Origin: Campylorhamphus procurvoides
Taxonomy: Eukaryota; Chordata; Aves; Passeriformes; Dendrocolaptidae
Direction: 5' to 3'
Length of the DNA: 64,000 nt
NCBI GenBank assembly: GCA_013396655.1
Contig: WBMV01000778.1
Location: 487,273-551,272 of the forward strand
A model generated the notes under the pieces. The model was not told where the DNA came from. It worked only from the letters and a program-made list of their open reading frames with translations, and made no database searches. Of this stretch, positions 1 through 10,991 are shown piece by piece (positions within the stretch are counted from its first letter, which is position 1; the number at the start of each line of letters is the position of its first letter). The translations under genes were made by a program, and so were the position numbers.

Positions 1-1897
1 AAGCCTGCTCAGGGCTTGGCTCACTGATGGGCTTTAGCACAAAGATCAGAAACTTTTAGTTTAAGAAACATCTTTGCCCACCCAGAGATTCAGAGTTACA
101 TTTGCAATTTCTTCTGAAGGCAGAGCCCAAGGGTTTCAGAGGAATGCTGTCACTTGGTGTCCTACTGCATAAGCTCTATCACTGCTTCCTGACCATCACT
201 CTTGCCAGCATCTCAGGGCATTACGCAGCTATGGTGAAACACATTTGTCTTATTAGCTAGAGCAAGACAAGATAAAATGGTCTATTTTTGCATGTAACAG
301 TTACACACACAATGCCCGTGCTCCTAGATTTTTGACTAAAATTAAAGGTAACAGATTACCTAGGTAAAATTACTACTCACATTCTTTGGACCTCATCCTG
401 ACGGTTAGTCCTGATTTTTCTGGTTTTTAATTTCGTCTTTCAATTTTTTAATCATGAAGATAGCCCAAGGTTGTACAGTTCTGACTGCTGTTAAACTCAC
501 AATTTTTTATGTAAAATAAGGGGCATGTACTTTGTTTTAGGGTAAAACTATCCTCTTAAGCAAAGTCAGAAATGGCTATAATCAAATTTAAGAGATTACT
601 GGTCTACTCAAAATCATGAACTGATAGATTCTAATTTTATAAGACAGTATTTAGGTGGGAAAGACTTATAATATCCTGTCATATGCGACATCATTTTACT
701 AAGTACCTTGAGGAAATCTGAGCCTGATCATGTTTCCCTAAAGTTGAGTAACTGCCTGATAAACAGTGTAGCCTGAAAACAGAAAGGAAATGGTTAACCA
801 GGGCTTCCACTCAGATCACATTCAGCGAAAGTCACACCAGCCCACTGGCTTCTCCAGATGAGAAGTACCAAGGTACCTAATGCCCTGATTAACCATGACT
901 TCAAGCAGCAGATGCCTGGGCTCAAGCTGCACCTGAATTTCCATCATAAATTAATGTTTAAGCTTCTTGACCTGACCCAGCTGGATGTCAGTCTTGATCT
1001 CTAACCCAGACAACCACTTTAACTCTGCCATCAGAGCACTGTAGCTGCATGAAAATCTTTGAATAAAGACGCCACCATGGAACAGGGGGTTGGGTTTTTT
1101 AGTTTTACTTGTATTAGTTCTGAAATGCAATACTTCAATAACTTAGCCGTTGCAACAACTGCCTAAGAACAGTTTTTAGAAGGCTTAAAGAATTCTGCTG
1201 TGAACTGGTCAAGTGTGATATTGAAACAGTGAGTTTAAGGAAAACCTGCTTCAACTGCTTTTTTAGTAAGAACATACCCTATACACACACACAGAAGGGC
1301 TTTCAAAATTCCTATGTGAGACAGACGGAAAACAAATAAACCAAAATAAAAAGTATTATGGCAGCAAGTGAACCACAGTTCTACTCCCCATCTTTGACTG
1401 CAGTTCTGTATCCAAGTACCACTTTTAAAGTGAGTCCTGTATTTTAGGGACTTCAGGCAAGCCTTATTGTTTCCTTAATTCCTATACCATTTCTATGCTG
1501 TTTTCTTCTCCTATATATAACAACTCAAATATCATTCACGACTCCCCACTGACTTAATTCACAGAGAGAGAGAAGGCTGTGATATTGCAGAACTCTAACT
1601 GCCCAGAAGTTTAATCATAAAATTACACACTTTTCTTCCAAAAAGAAAACTGGACTAGGACATAGACTTTACTTTTGGGGATTTGACAATCCTAAAGAAG
1701 AGACAGAACATTTATCTAATATTTGCAGGGTACCAAACGTAACTCCATTTAACTACATAAATTTGGGTCAAGGACAAATTTGGCCCATTCTATAAATACA
1801 GAACTGTGACAGCAAAGAAGGAAAAAAGTTATTGAAGCACCTGGACTGTACAAACCAGAGACCAGCAGATATTGTCCTCCCCATCTTCCATTTACTG

Positions 1898-2143
1898 TCA
1901 TCTGCTTAGAGATTTGCAGACTTTTTCTTTGACCTCAAGACTTTCACAGTTGAATTTCACAAGTGATTTGTTCCTCAGGGTAGAGAAGCACTGTGCAACA
2001 TCAGATACATACTGGAACATGTCAGCTCCACAGGTGTTAACTAGATCAGGATTTGGTCCACAGTTCAGCAGCTCTTGTGACAATTCACACATCAAGATCA
2101 ACTGAGAGGTTCCCCAGGAGGTCCCACGCAGCCACAACCCCAT
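1898..2143 (-). other. Doubtful exon-like open frame with one ankyrin-like motif
   Basis: The frame runs from an ATG at 2143 to a TAA at 1898 and gives 81 residues. Around residues 22-40 it reads LSQELLNCGPNPDLVN followed by TCGAD, resembling the end of one ankyrin repeat and the start of the next (LL..GANPDLVN..G). No second repeat can be aligned with confidence. An AG preceded by a weak pyrimidine tract lies near 2100, and a donor-like GTAAAT lies just past the stop. The orientation agrees with a leftward transcript from the CpG island at 9-10 kb. A chance frame or a decayed pseudogene fits equally well, and I cannot name a gene. Confidence 0.15.
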
Positions 2144-5064
2144 TGCTCTTACATGCTACAGGCAGCTTTTAATCAGATCTCATTACATTTGTTTGCAGTC
2201 TTGAGGCTCAGACCTCAGAAAGCAAGTGGGTGTTTTTTTACTTTCAGTCTTGTACAAAGACCATAAGGAATAAAATGCTGGCAGAAACAGCCAAAGTTTC
2301 ATGAATTGCAAATTTGAGAATGGGCAGAAAATCCAGACTAGCAGCAGTGTAAATGAAATAAGAGTCAACTCAAAGACCAACCCAACTTCCATTTATACCT
2401 ATGCAACACTGATTTCTACACACTAATTACATGTGTGTAACTGGGGGCAACATTTGATCTCAAGCAAAGTACCTTGATGTCCAGCTACTGTAAAACAGAA
2501 GCAAAAAGGGAACTACAAACATTGGACTGATGTTGCCTGCAAGCAGGGCATTGCAGAAAGCTCTACCAGCAATTCATATTGACAAAATTAAGATGGGGCA
2601 TGGCAAACCTTGCCACTAGACATAATTGCACAAATATTTGGAGTGTTAAAAAAAATAAAATTACAACACAGAGGAAAGGCAACACAAATCCACAGACCAA
2701 GAAATAAGCTACTACATGCAAATACATGCAAGCTTCTCCCAAGTTAATTCTTCTCTTAATGGAATATTGATTGGTATGCTCAATGTTTAGAAATGTGAAA
2801 CAATCTGGGGGAAAGAAGGAAGGGAAGACACACTCAGAGCAGTGACTTTTGTTTAAATAATACATACTTTCCTCATATGATCAGCCAAAAATAGCATAAT
2901 AAAGAGGACAGGGCAGTATATTTAACATTTTGCCTTGTATTTTATTAGCAAGTCTGTCAGAGATGGCCTGAAAATGTTAGCTATGCACTTTTTGTGCCCT
3001 TCAACAAGAAGAAAGTACAGCATTTTTCATAACCTCTCACCACATGATATCATTAGTGTATCTGGTATTTCTCTACTCCAAACAGGATGGACTGCAAAGT
3101 GTCTGTGGTAGTATAGAGGTTTTTCAGATGTCATCTATCAAGCTGTTTGTGAAACAGGGGAAATCCACTGTCTGGGGGGAAAGCAGAGCAGTTCAGAGCC
3201 ATGAAGAACATCAGGCTAAGTTTTGCTGCATCTACACCTACCCCCAGCTGAGAAGGGAAGATCAGGAAGAAACAAGTTGCATCATTGAAGGAGCTATTTT
3301 TATGAACTTCCCATTTTTGAAGAAAACCCTTAAAATATAACCAGTGCCATAAAAATCAAGCAGCCACTTATTCCAATCTTCCAGAAATTTCTATCTACTC
3401 CAATGACTACTGCTACCTGCACAATTTTAGAGGAGAGTTTCTTCTTCCTTTTCCTTCTGTCGTTCATGGAGTCCTCCTGGGACTCCCCTTACAGCCTCCA
3501 GCTCATTTTACTAAAACAAGCCATTCAGGAAGAGGGCAAAAGGAAAAAAAAAACCCAAAACCCCAAACCAGAAGAACCAACTTCCACTGCCATGAGAATT
3601 CCAAGCCGTGATGATCCAAGCAGCAGCAGCATGCTAAACAGCTCTGCTGACCCATCCCATATTAAGGTATACTTAAAAATAAGACACCCTCAAGGAGGCA
3701 TTTCGTCATGTACAGGTTGATACAGTTGAATTAGTTTATACATTTTACATACATCCCTATTTCTGTGCTCTGCTGCTTGTGCTAAAATATAAGAAACTTC
3801 AACAGAATTAGTAGATACTCTGCCCTGCTGCCTTTTCAAACTTTGTGAAGGGCTAAGGAATAAGCTCAGAAAGATATTTCTTAACTTTTTTCTGCAGCAT
3901 TTCATATAATTTCAAAAGCATTTTCCAGACATTTATATACCCGACAACATTTTGTAATATGAAGTGTTCCAATCTGGCATTGTTCCACCCTTGGCAGGCA
4001 AGAGACAATAAAAATCAAGAGTAAGTGAAAAATGAAGTTTTTGAAGTATACAATATGTCAGGAATCATCTAATGAATTCAGGTGCTCAACAAGCTACAAA
4101 TCAACCAAACTTTGCAATACATATAGATTTCAAAGCACAGGTAAACACAGCTGCATCCACTTTAAAATTATTCCATGTTGTCTGATTATTGCGATGAACT
4201 TCCTGAACTCTTTCACCTCTCCTTTTGATCTGGGGTTCACCTGTGGCTGGAAAAACTAACAGTATTTAAATTCCTCTCCCTCTAATTAAGGGAAACAGCA
4301 TGGTTAAGCCTCAGAATGAGAAAAGAAAGTTCTCTTTGAGTAGCTACAGCATGCTGCGATCTGCAAATCCACCAGCATTGCTTTTGCAGACCAAAAACAA
4401 AATCCTACAACAAGGTCTGACAAAGCATATCTTAGAGCAGAATTATCTGATTTAAATATTAATTACTCATCAGCATGGACTTGAAGAAATGTCTGAAGCA
4501 AAAGCCCTTAAATCACACTTTAAATCCAGGATTTCTGATGTCTGCATTGTCACGCGGATCATGGTTGAGGGGTGGGATTTTTGGCGGGGTGTTTTTGTAT
4601 TTTAAGAAAAAAAAAAGTGAAGATTGATAATGAGTCTCCAAGGTTCAAAAATACCATGAGATGCATGAAGAGAGTCCAGCTTAATACATTAGGCACATCA
4701 TCAGTTTGAGTGCTGCTGCAGGACACTGTTATTGTCTCAGATACCTCTGTATCACTTTTGAGGGATTCTTCACAGTATCTCTCAACTACACTTACAGTCC
4801 AACAAACACCATGACACTCCTAACAGTTTTTAGTTAACAGCAATTTTGCAAACGAATTTTATCAGTGGCAGATTTTCTTACAAACTGCTGCACTGAACGA
4901 GTTCCAATGCATGCCTTGAGATATAATCTGGTTCTCAGTCAAATTGCCTACTACCTGTATTTATGTAGAGTTTAGTCCTAAAACGGGAGACTAACCCAAG
5001 GAAAAACAAACCTGAACAGAAATTCCAGCATTTAACATCACACAGCATATCATAATGGATGACA

Positions 5065-5095
5065 GGGAATTAAGCAAAATTAAGGGAATTAAGCA
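5065..5095. repeat. Short direct duplication, 19-base period
   Basis: The 12-base word GGGAATTAAGCA occurs at 5065-5076 and again at 5084-5095, a small local duplication in AT-rich DNA. No function is implied. Confidence 0.6.
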
Positions 5096-6752
5096 CAAAT
5101 CACAGAACACTACAAAAGCAACATTGAATTCATTTTAAAGTAAGTCTTTGTCTATAGCTTCAGTAGATCATTTAACAGAATGAGTATTATTACTGCAAGA
5201 CAGCACTATAAATTACCTGAAATTTAAGACCACCAAAAACTATGTATTTTTCTGATGTTAATGCTAATTATGGCCAAAATCCAAGTTGAGAATATTTGGA
5301 AATCTAAGCCTAAGCATCACAGATGATTTAAAAAAAAAGAAATAAAGAGGCAAGACATAAAAATTAAGGAAAATGGTCCCATGTTCCACATATTCTAATC
5401 CACAACATAAAATTATTTATGGAAGAGTGTGACTAGGAATTCAGTTAGTATCATTTATCAGATGGTCAAGACAGCACAGAGGTAACTGGCTGCATAACAA
5501 CAGCACCAAGAAGGTTTCTTGGGGCACTGCTTGTACCAGGTCTGGTTTCACCGTACCAGGTAAACGATGCATATTCACACCCCGTGAAGCGCGTTGACTT
5601 GTAAAAACCTGACAGAAAGGCGTTCCCATAAGAGATTTCTCATCTATTTCCCTTTAATGTGTCTCTTTATAGCTGAGGAGTTCTTTGTACTTCTGGTAAC
5701 AAAGGAAACATAGAAGTGACAGAAGCATGTCAAAGCTGTTTATGTGTCATACAGCCTCACGCTCGGAGTTGCTGATGGCAGTTTTCTTCTTGAGAACAGT
5801 TCTTCAGCCTTCACACAGGAGCTCCACCTTCCTACAAGTAACTTTATGGAAGAGTTAACTGCATGGGGGGATGCTGAAACCCTTCCCCATATTGGGTAAG
5901 TCAACACAAAAACAGAAGGGAAATTTAAAAGAAAGAAAAATGTGACAAAGGGTCATTAATACAATAATTCAGGTACCTGCAGGTATATTCAAGGCAACAT
6001 TATGTAATTTGTGTGTTAACGGGCTTTAGGATATAGGTTTTATAGAGTGTTTCTTCTGCAGAGAGGTAGGCACGTTAAGAAAGTGATTAGATACACAAAT
6101 AAATCACAGAACCTAATGATAATGTACTATACTTAAGGTTATTGAACCAGCATACTGCAAGGCCCAATACTGCAAAATGGAAGATCTGGGGTGAGGAAGG
6201 AAGCAGAAAGTCCAAATAAGTCACAAATCCATGCTGAGATTTTAGCTAGCTAAATGTCTCAATTACAGCTCAAAGAATTAGTGATCTGAAAATGATGTAG
6301 ACCTCAGTGTTACACTATGAAGTTGAGGCTCTGCAAACAGAGCAGCTTCGGGATGAGGCCTTCAGGTGTCTGGGCTCCCTGAGTCCATAGTCCATGGCAG
6401 CAGATCCAAGTGTATCGAGGCAGTTAGTGGACAAGTCACTGCAAGAACTTCAGTAATGCTATGCTCAACCTACAGGAAGGACCGCTAAAAAAAGAAACAA
6501 AAATATTAAAGAGACACAAAAACTTCAAAGTGCCGCAAAAAACTCTGTATCAGTTTTAGGATTAAAAAATAAATTGCAGAAAAGGGATATGATGTCAGGT
6601 ACAAGGGTTAAACAAGATGGGACAGCCTGGAATTTCTCTCTCCATTAACAGATCCAGGGATACCTCTTCCCTCTAATGCTGTGTGTGGTTTCACCACAAC
6701 ACACACAGAAAGGAAGGGAAAGAAAAACAATAATTTTTGTGGTCCCTTAATC

Positions 6753-6770
6753 TTTTTTTTTTTTTTTTTT
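6753..6770. repeat. Poly-T tract (T18)
   Basis: An uninterrupted run of 18 T. No SINE or LINE body is recognisable on either side, so it is scored as simple sequence rather than a retroposon tail. Confidence 0.9.
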
Positions 6771-8105
6771 GTCATGCTTCAGAAGAACTGGGTCCATCAG
6801 GTTTCGGAACTAGATTAAAAGGTCAGGAAAACAAGCAGGCATGGACAAGACTGAATTGCAGATGAGTATGGAGAAGCAGAGAAGCAGCACTGGGATAAGA
6901 GCCAAAAACTGCAAATAGTTACAATCCCGATTCTGGTGGCAGCTAACACAGTGCCGAACCTGAGTGACTCCCGAGGACACCACGGATTGCAGCCTGGGAG
7001 AGAGGGATGCGTGGGAGAGGAGCAGCATCACTGGAGAGACGATCACAGAAAATGTGGGCATAATGAATTCTCCTCGCAAACAAGCACTAAAAGTGATAGC
7101 ACCAGATACAGTGCTCAGTAAACCCAAAAATCACATCTAATTCCTGGATCTGTGACTTCCTCTTCTTCACTGAGAAGATTTCCAGTCAACATATACCCTA
7201 TATACTTTTTATTATTGTTTGAAGAAGAGCAGCAACTCTGGCAGCATGCTAATCTAGAAGCCGAGACAAAACAAAGGTGGGTACTTTCTTCCCTCAAGAT
7301 TTCTGCTTCGAAAAAACAAACGAACAAGGCTTTTTTCCAGCACACCATCACTTTTTGTTTCGTTTCAGCAAGACTTTGACAAAATCTAATTCACTGTGCC
7401 ATGTATGTAATATATTGGGTACCTGAAGTATGACCATCACTCATCAGAAACGTAATTAAAAAGTGACAAAACTAGATCCCCCCTCCCCAGCATGCAGATG
7501 AAAACCAGTAACCCTGCCTCTATTTGTAACCATGACAACTATAGAATATTTTATTTCGGTAATATAATTCACACTGAACATTTCCTCATAGGTTTTGTTG
7601 TTAAGGGAAAGGTTGACACACTGTGCACACATTTGATAAGCTACTGAAGACAACAAATACACAAAAGTCAGGCAGTTTGAAACCAAGAGTCCAGTTTGTA
7701 TTTCAGAGTTCATATAAGACCCTCTACAGTAAGCAAAATGAACATGAAGAAAAATTCATCCAGATTAAGTGTTACAGGTCATTACTTGCAAGACAACTAC
7801 TTGGTATGACAGGATGGTTTTCCACTTGTAACTAAATCACAATGATACCCTCATTTTTTCAAAGAGGCAGCAACTCAAAAAACAAACTTCAATTAAAATA
7901 CCATAGGCATTATTAGGAAATATCAATATGGATGTTTCGAAAAAGAAGTATCTATACAAAACAAGGCAATGAAAAACAGAGCTTACATATGCTGGCTAAG
8001 TCTTACTCTGGATGGGTCACTAAATTATTTGCATAGCTCCCATATTTCATCTTATATTGAAGACAACTTCCATAAATACACACAATGAGAACAGGTTATA
8101 AGAAC

Positions 8106-8121
8106 AAAAAAAAAAAAAAAA
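8106..8121. repeat. Poly-A tract (A16)
   Basis: A run of 16 A followed by A-rich, C-interrupted sequence to about 8158. There is no recognisable element upstream that would make it a retroposon tail. Confidence 0.85.
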
Positions 8122-9394
8122 CAAACCCCAAATTAAAAAAAAACCACACACACCAAAAAGCCTGCACATTATTCAAAGAAGATTGAACAACCTCCTGAGC
8201 ATAACTAAAGTTTGACGCAGATAAATGTCAGAGTAAAATATTGCTGTGCTTTATTTTTCTCCACATAGAGGAAAAAATAAAGCCATTAGCAGTTTAAGCC
8301 AGAATGCAACAATATTAGAAAGACACACTGTTGCTTTGGAGGCAAACAATAATAAAAAAAAACAAAGCTTGCTGCAATACTATCCCCTTTCTCCCTCAGA
8401 TCATATCTTTCAAGGAGGATTTAAAGTTTCAGCAGATTGCTAATTATAAGAAACAATAATTGTGTTACCTGCAGTCACCTTACAGCTACAGTAGTTTGGG
8501 TTTTAAGTACCTCAAAAGAAGAGCCTGATAAACGTGTTTAAATCGGTGCAAGAAACTCACACGTGCCTACACATACAGACTTGCTCAGCTGTTTTAAAGA
8601 CTATCAGGAAAAAGAAAGTTTCTTCATTTATCAGAAATATGCTCTGTATAATCTTTCATTTAAGCAAGTAATAAGCCTGCAGCAAACATGCATGGCTTTT
8701 TCCTTCATTGATGGAAAAGTGATTAAATCCCCCTTAATCTAGTTACCAGAATGCTCTATTTTTTTCTATGCAGTTTTCATATACAATAACAAAAGATAAG
8801 CAACCAACTACATGACCAAGGCTCCATCATTTCTGTGGTGGTGCTGAGATAAATCTCTCTCCAACGTTCTAGGAATATCTTCAGTTTAATAAATGAGTCC
8901 AGAGGAGAAAAAATATTCTCTGAGACGAAGAGCACACACTGTTTATGAAGTATATGACAAACACCACCATCCATCCCCAGAACTCCCTTCCTCCAGACCC
9001 TTCTCCACCCTCCAGGGAGGCACAGGGACCCGAACCCAAAATCCCGGGGACCCCCACAGACCTGCATCCTCTCACGACAAGGACAGCTCGCCACATCCAC
9101 TCAATGTCAAAAAACAAAGTAGCTTTTCCCTCCCAGCCTGAGCGAGCCCTTCCGAAAAGCGGTACCCAGGGGATGCGCCTCTGCGCTGCGGACGGCGCCG
9201 AGGCAGCACTCGGGCTCGGAGATAAGTTAAAGGAAAACAACCCTCCCGAAAGAAAAAAAAAACCACAACAACACAAAAACCCAAAAGCAAAAGAAAAAAA
9301 CCCCATCAATGGAAAACCACAGCAGCAGCCAAACAAGCCTCACACCGGCGAGGGCATGTCACCGGCGTGGGAAACGCATGAAGTGCTTTAAAAT

Positions 9395-9417
9395 ACACAC
9401 ACACAGATATATATATA
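9395..9417. repeat. Compound AC/AT microsatellite
   Basis: About five AC units pass through an interruption (AG) into about five AT units, within the CpG-island region. Likely length-polymorphic. Confidence 0.85.
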
Positions 9418-9616
9418 CGTAAGCAATATTGCGCCGAGAAGTTCCTCGTATACATCACGCGTGGGCATACGGAGAAACAAGACGGGGGGACCGGAGATGC
9501 ATTCCAGGCACAGGGAGAGGACGGGGCTGGCCGAGGCGCTGGGGAAGAGGGCAGGGAAGGAGGGAAGGAAAGGGGGAGCCCGGCAGGGAAAGAAGGAGGG
9601 AAGGGAGGAAGGAAAG

Positions 9617-9617
9617 N
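9617..9617. other. Single undetermined base
   Basis: One N inside a purine-rich tract (GGAAAGN). Any frame crossing it is uncertain. Confidence 0.95.
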
Positions 9618-9693
9618 GCCGGGCAGGGAGGCGCGGCACGGCGGCGGAGCCTGCTGCGGAGCCGCGACCATGCTCCCCGTCTGGCCGCCGTCC

Positions 9694-9702
9694 CCTCACC
9701 TA
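9694..9702 (-). promoter_or_regulatory. Candidate 5' splice donor (minus strand)
   Basis: Read on the minus strand, the sequence is GTAG followed by GTGAGG, with the exon end at 9700 and intron GT at 9699-9698. This is a good vertebrate donor inside the CpG island. It would end a first exon that runs into the assembly gap and send the transcript left toward position 1. It is a motif-level call only, without transcript evidence. Confidence 0.35.
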
Positions 9703-9736
9703 CTGCCCGCTTTAGCCGCGGAGGGAGGCGGCCTGG

Positions 9737-9838
9737 NNNNNNNNNNNNNNNNNNNNNNNNNNNNNNNNNNNNNNNNNNNNNNNNNNNNNNNNNNNNNNNN
9801 NNNNNNNNNNNNNNNNNNNNNNNNNNNNNNNNNNNNNN
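9737..9838. other. Assembly gap (102 N)
   Basis: A run of 102 undetermined bases between CpG-rich flanks, next to a guanine-rich heptamer array. The true length is unknown. It interrupts the probable promoter or first exon. Confidence 0.98.
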
Positions 9839-9873
9839 GTCCGCCGCACCGCCCCCGCGGGAGGGAGGAGGGA

Positions 9874-9936
9874 GGGAGAAGGGAGAAGGGAGAAGGGAGA
9901 AGGGAGAAGGGAGAAGGGAGAAGGGAAAAGGGAGAA
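9874..9936 (+). repeat. GGGAGAA heptamer tandem array (9 units)
   Basis: Nine head-to-tail heptamers are visible, eight GGGAGAA and one GGGAAAA (9923-9929), bordered by degenerate GGGAGG. Every unit carries a G triplet separated from the next by four bases, so the + strand fits the G3-N(1-7) quadruplex rule repeatedly. The tract also has homopurine character compatible with triplex formation. Its position 35 bases from the gap suggests that it, or similar sequence inside the gap, hindered sequencing. Confidence 0.9.
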
Positions 9937-10057
9937 GGGAGGCAGCCCCGGGCCCGCCGCGCTGCCCCGGGCCAGGCGCAGGTGCGGGCGGGGCCGCCCC
10001 GGGCACAGCGCGGCCCGAGGGACATCCCGGCCCAGCCGGACCGGAGCGCCGGCCTGG

Positions 10058-10093
10058 GGAGCAGGGAAGGAAGGAAGGATAGGAAGGAAGGAT
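10058..10093 (+). repeat. GGAA-rich simple repeat
   Basis: AGGA/AGGAAGG units in two short clusters, ending at the GATG near 10090. This is another homopurine stretch on the same strand as the heptamer array. Confidence 0.7.
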
Positions 10094-10192
10094 GCCCCGC
10101 TTCCCGAAACCATCCCTCTCCCCGGGGGAGGCACCCCAGGCCTCTCCGGGTCCGCGGGAGTGCGTTCGTACCAGTCTCTCCCAACAACACTC

Positions 10193-10207
10193 TTTTTTTT
10201 TTTTTTT
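10193..10207. repeat. Poly-T tract (T15)
   Basis: A 15-base T run at the right edge of the CpG island, where composition changes abruptly from GC-rich to AT-rich. Confidence 0.9.
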
Positions 10208-10908
10208 AATATTTTTAGTTCTAATATCCGTGTTTGGAGTCACTAGAGATTTTCCGCGTGGAAATCTGCATGTCTCTCTCTTCTGTGTAATCTTGTATCT
10301 GCGTTGCTGCTTTGTAGGGATCTCTGTGATGTGCACACAAGCTGCATATGCTGTAGTTTTAAACATAGAACACTTTGTCTTTTATATTTCCTGTAAGCAT
10401 AAAAATAAGCTTAATCAAATTCTTTTCTCCGTACTTTGGTGGTTTAAAAAAAAAAGAAAAGCATCTATGCTCAACGTGTTGGATGCCAAATGCCAGCAAA
10501 GGGAAGGGAAGGAAGCACACAACCCACAGAAACAGGCAAATCCATGTTTTTATTGGAAAAGGGACACATGCTGCCCAATGCCTGGAGGAAGCAGGGTGCA
10601 AGCACTAACAGGGCAATTTCATTTTCTCGCTTCCCAACCTCCTAAACAAATGAAAATACATTATTGCAGTGGGCTAAAACATTTCTAAACTGAGCCATCA
10701 TCATTAATATTAGAATGCTTTTAGCTGAATATGGCCTCACTCTGGAACAGGCAGGCTCCGTACATTTTTGTTGCTAATATATCATGGATTAACACTGAAA
10801 CCTCAAGTCCTGTACATCATGGTGGACTGTGAAGGGTCAGAAGTTCAGAACAGTTTAAATCTGAATTATTTAGCACGTGCACACACGACACACTCTTCTG
10901 AATTTCCG

Positions 10909-10921
10909 NNCCCCCCCCCCC
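10909..10921. other. Two undetermined bases next to a C11 run
   Basis: NN at 10909-10910 followed by 11 C. The number of bases is probably unreliable because of the homopolymer. Confidence 0.9.
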
Positions 10922-10956
10922 TTAGTTTTCTCCCTTTCGAACACGAGAGCCCCGCT

Positions 10957-10991
10957 CGGTGTTATTTGCCCTGGTGCGGTGTTATTTGCCC
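10957..10991. repeat. Tandem 20-base duplication
   Basis: The 15-base word CGGTGTTATTTGCCC is repeated exactly at 10957-10971 and 10977-10991, giving a 20-base period. It looks like a single slippage or duplication event. Confidence 0.85.

Larger units (their letters stand above)
1..8880. other. Unique AT-rich sequence, no gene identified
   Basis: This stretch has low CpG density and no recognisable interspersed repeat. It carries simple tracts (T18 at 6753-6770, A16 at 8106-8121) and a short direct duplication near 5065. A perfect Kozak match (GCCACCATGG) lies near 1071-1080 but opens a frame of only about 24 codons. AATAAA hexamers occur on both strands, as expected by chance in AT-rich DNA. 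If the CpG island at 9-10 kb drives a leftward gene, this would be its first intron or body; I could not confirm any exon. The only frame with slightly protein-like composition is listed separately at 1898-2143. Confidence 0.6.
9306..9671 (-). other. Open frame in CpG island, coding status doubtful
   Basis: A 121-codon minus-strand frame begins at an ATG (9671-9669) in good Kozak context (purine at -3, G at +4) and crosses the undetermined base at 9617. The predicted product is rich in Pro, Ser and Ala because it reads the antisense of purine-rich repeats, then passes into unrelated sequence. I see no domain, signal peptide or family match. If the splice donor at 9699 is used, this ATG lies in the intron. 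It is listed because it has a genuine ATG in a promoter-like island; most likely it is not a gene. Confidence 0.1.
8980..10180. promoter_or_regulatory. CpG island with purine-rich tracts, likely promoter
   Basis: CpG dinucleotides are rare in the first 8.9 kb but dense here, especially 9140-9210, 9430-9735 and 9839-10160. Vertebrate CpG islands usually mark promoters. The + strand has long purine-rich tracts on both sides of an assembly gap (9541-9616, 9862-9945, 10060-10095). There is no clear TATA box in the GC-rich core. A good splice donor for a minus-strand transcript lies at 9699-9694, and a weaker plus-strand donor (CAG then GTGCGG) lies near 9981, so leftward, rightward or bidirectional transcription is possible. 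The gene served cannot be identified. The long frames here come from low-stop GC-rich or purine-rich sequence and the N run; the 217-residue plus-strand frame opens with TTG. Confidence 0.75.

Noticed and set aside
1071..1145. Perfect Kozak ATG near 1078
   Set aside because: The frame closes after about 24 codons and no promoter or splice context was found.
6810..7127. 105-codon minus-strand frame with hydrophobic stretches
   Set aside because: No family resemblance, and AT/T-rich antisense sequence commonly yields hydrophobic frames.
9874..9936. Heptamer array considered as a CRISPR or telomere-like array
   Set aside because: There are no spacers, and the unit GGGAGAA differs from the vertebrate telomere unit; it is simple purine sequence.
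9429..10366. Open frames of 140-303 codons on both strands across the CpG island and gap
   Set aside because: They pass through 102 N or purine-rich repeats; the 217-codon plus-strand frame opens with TTG, and no domain was seen. GC-rich and purine-rich DNA is poor in stop codons.
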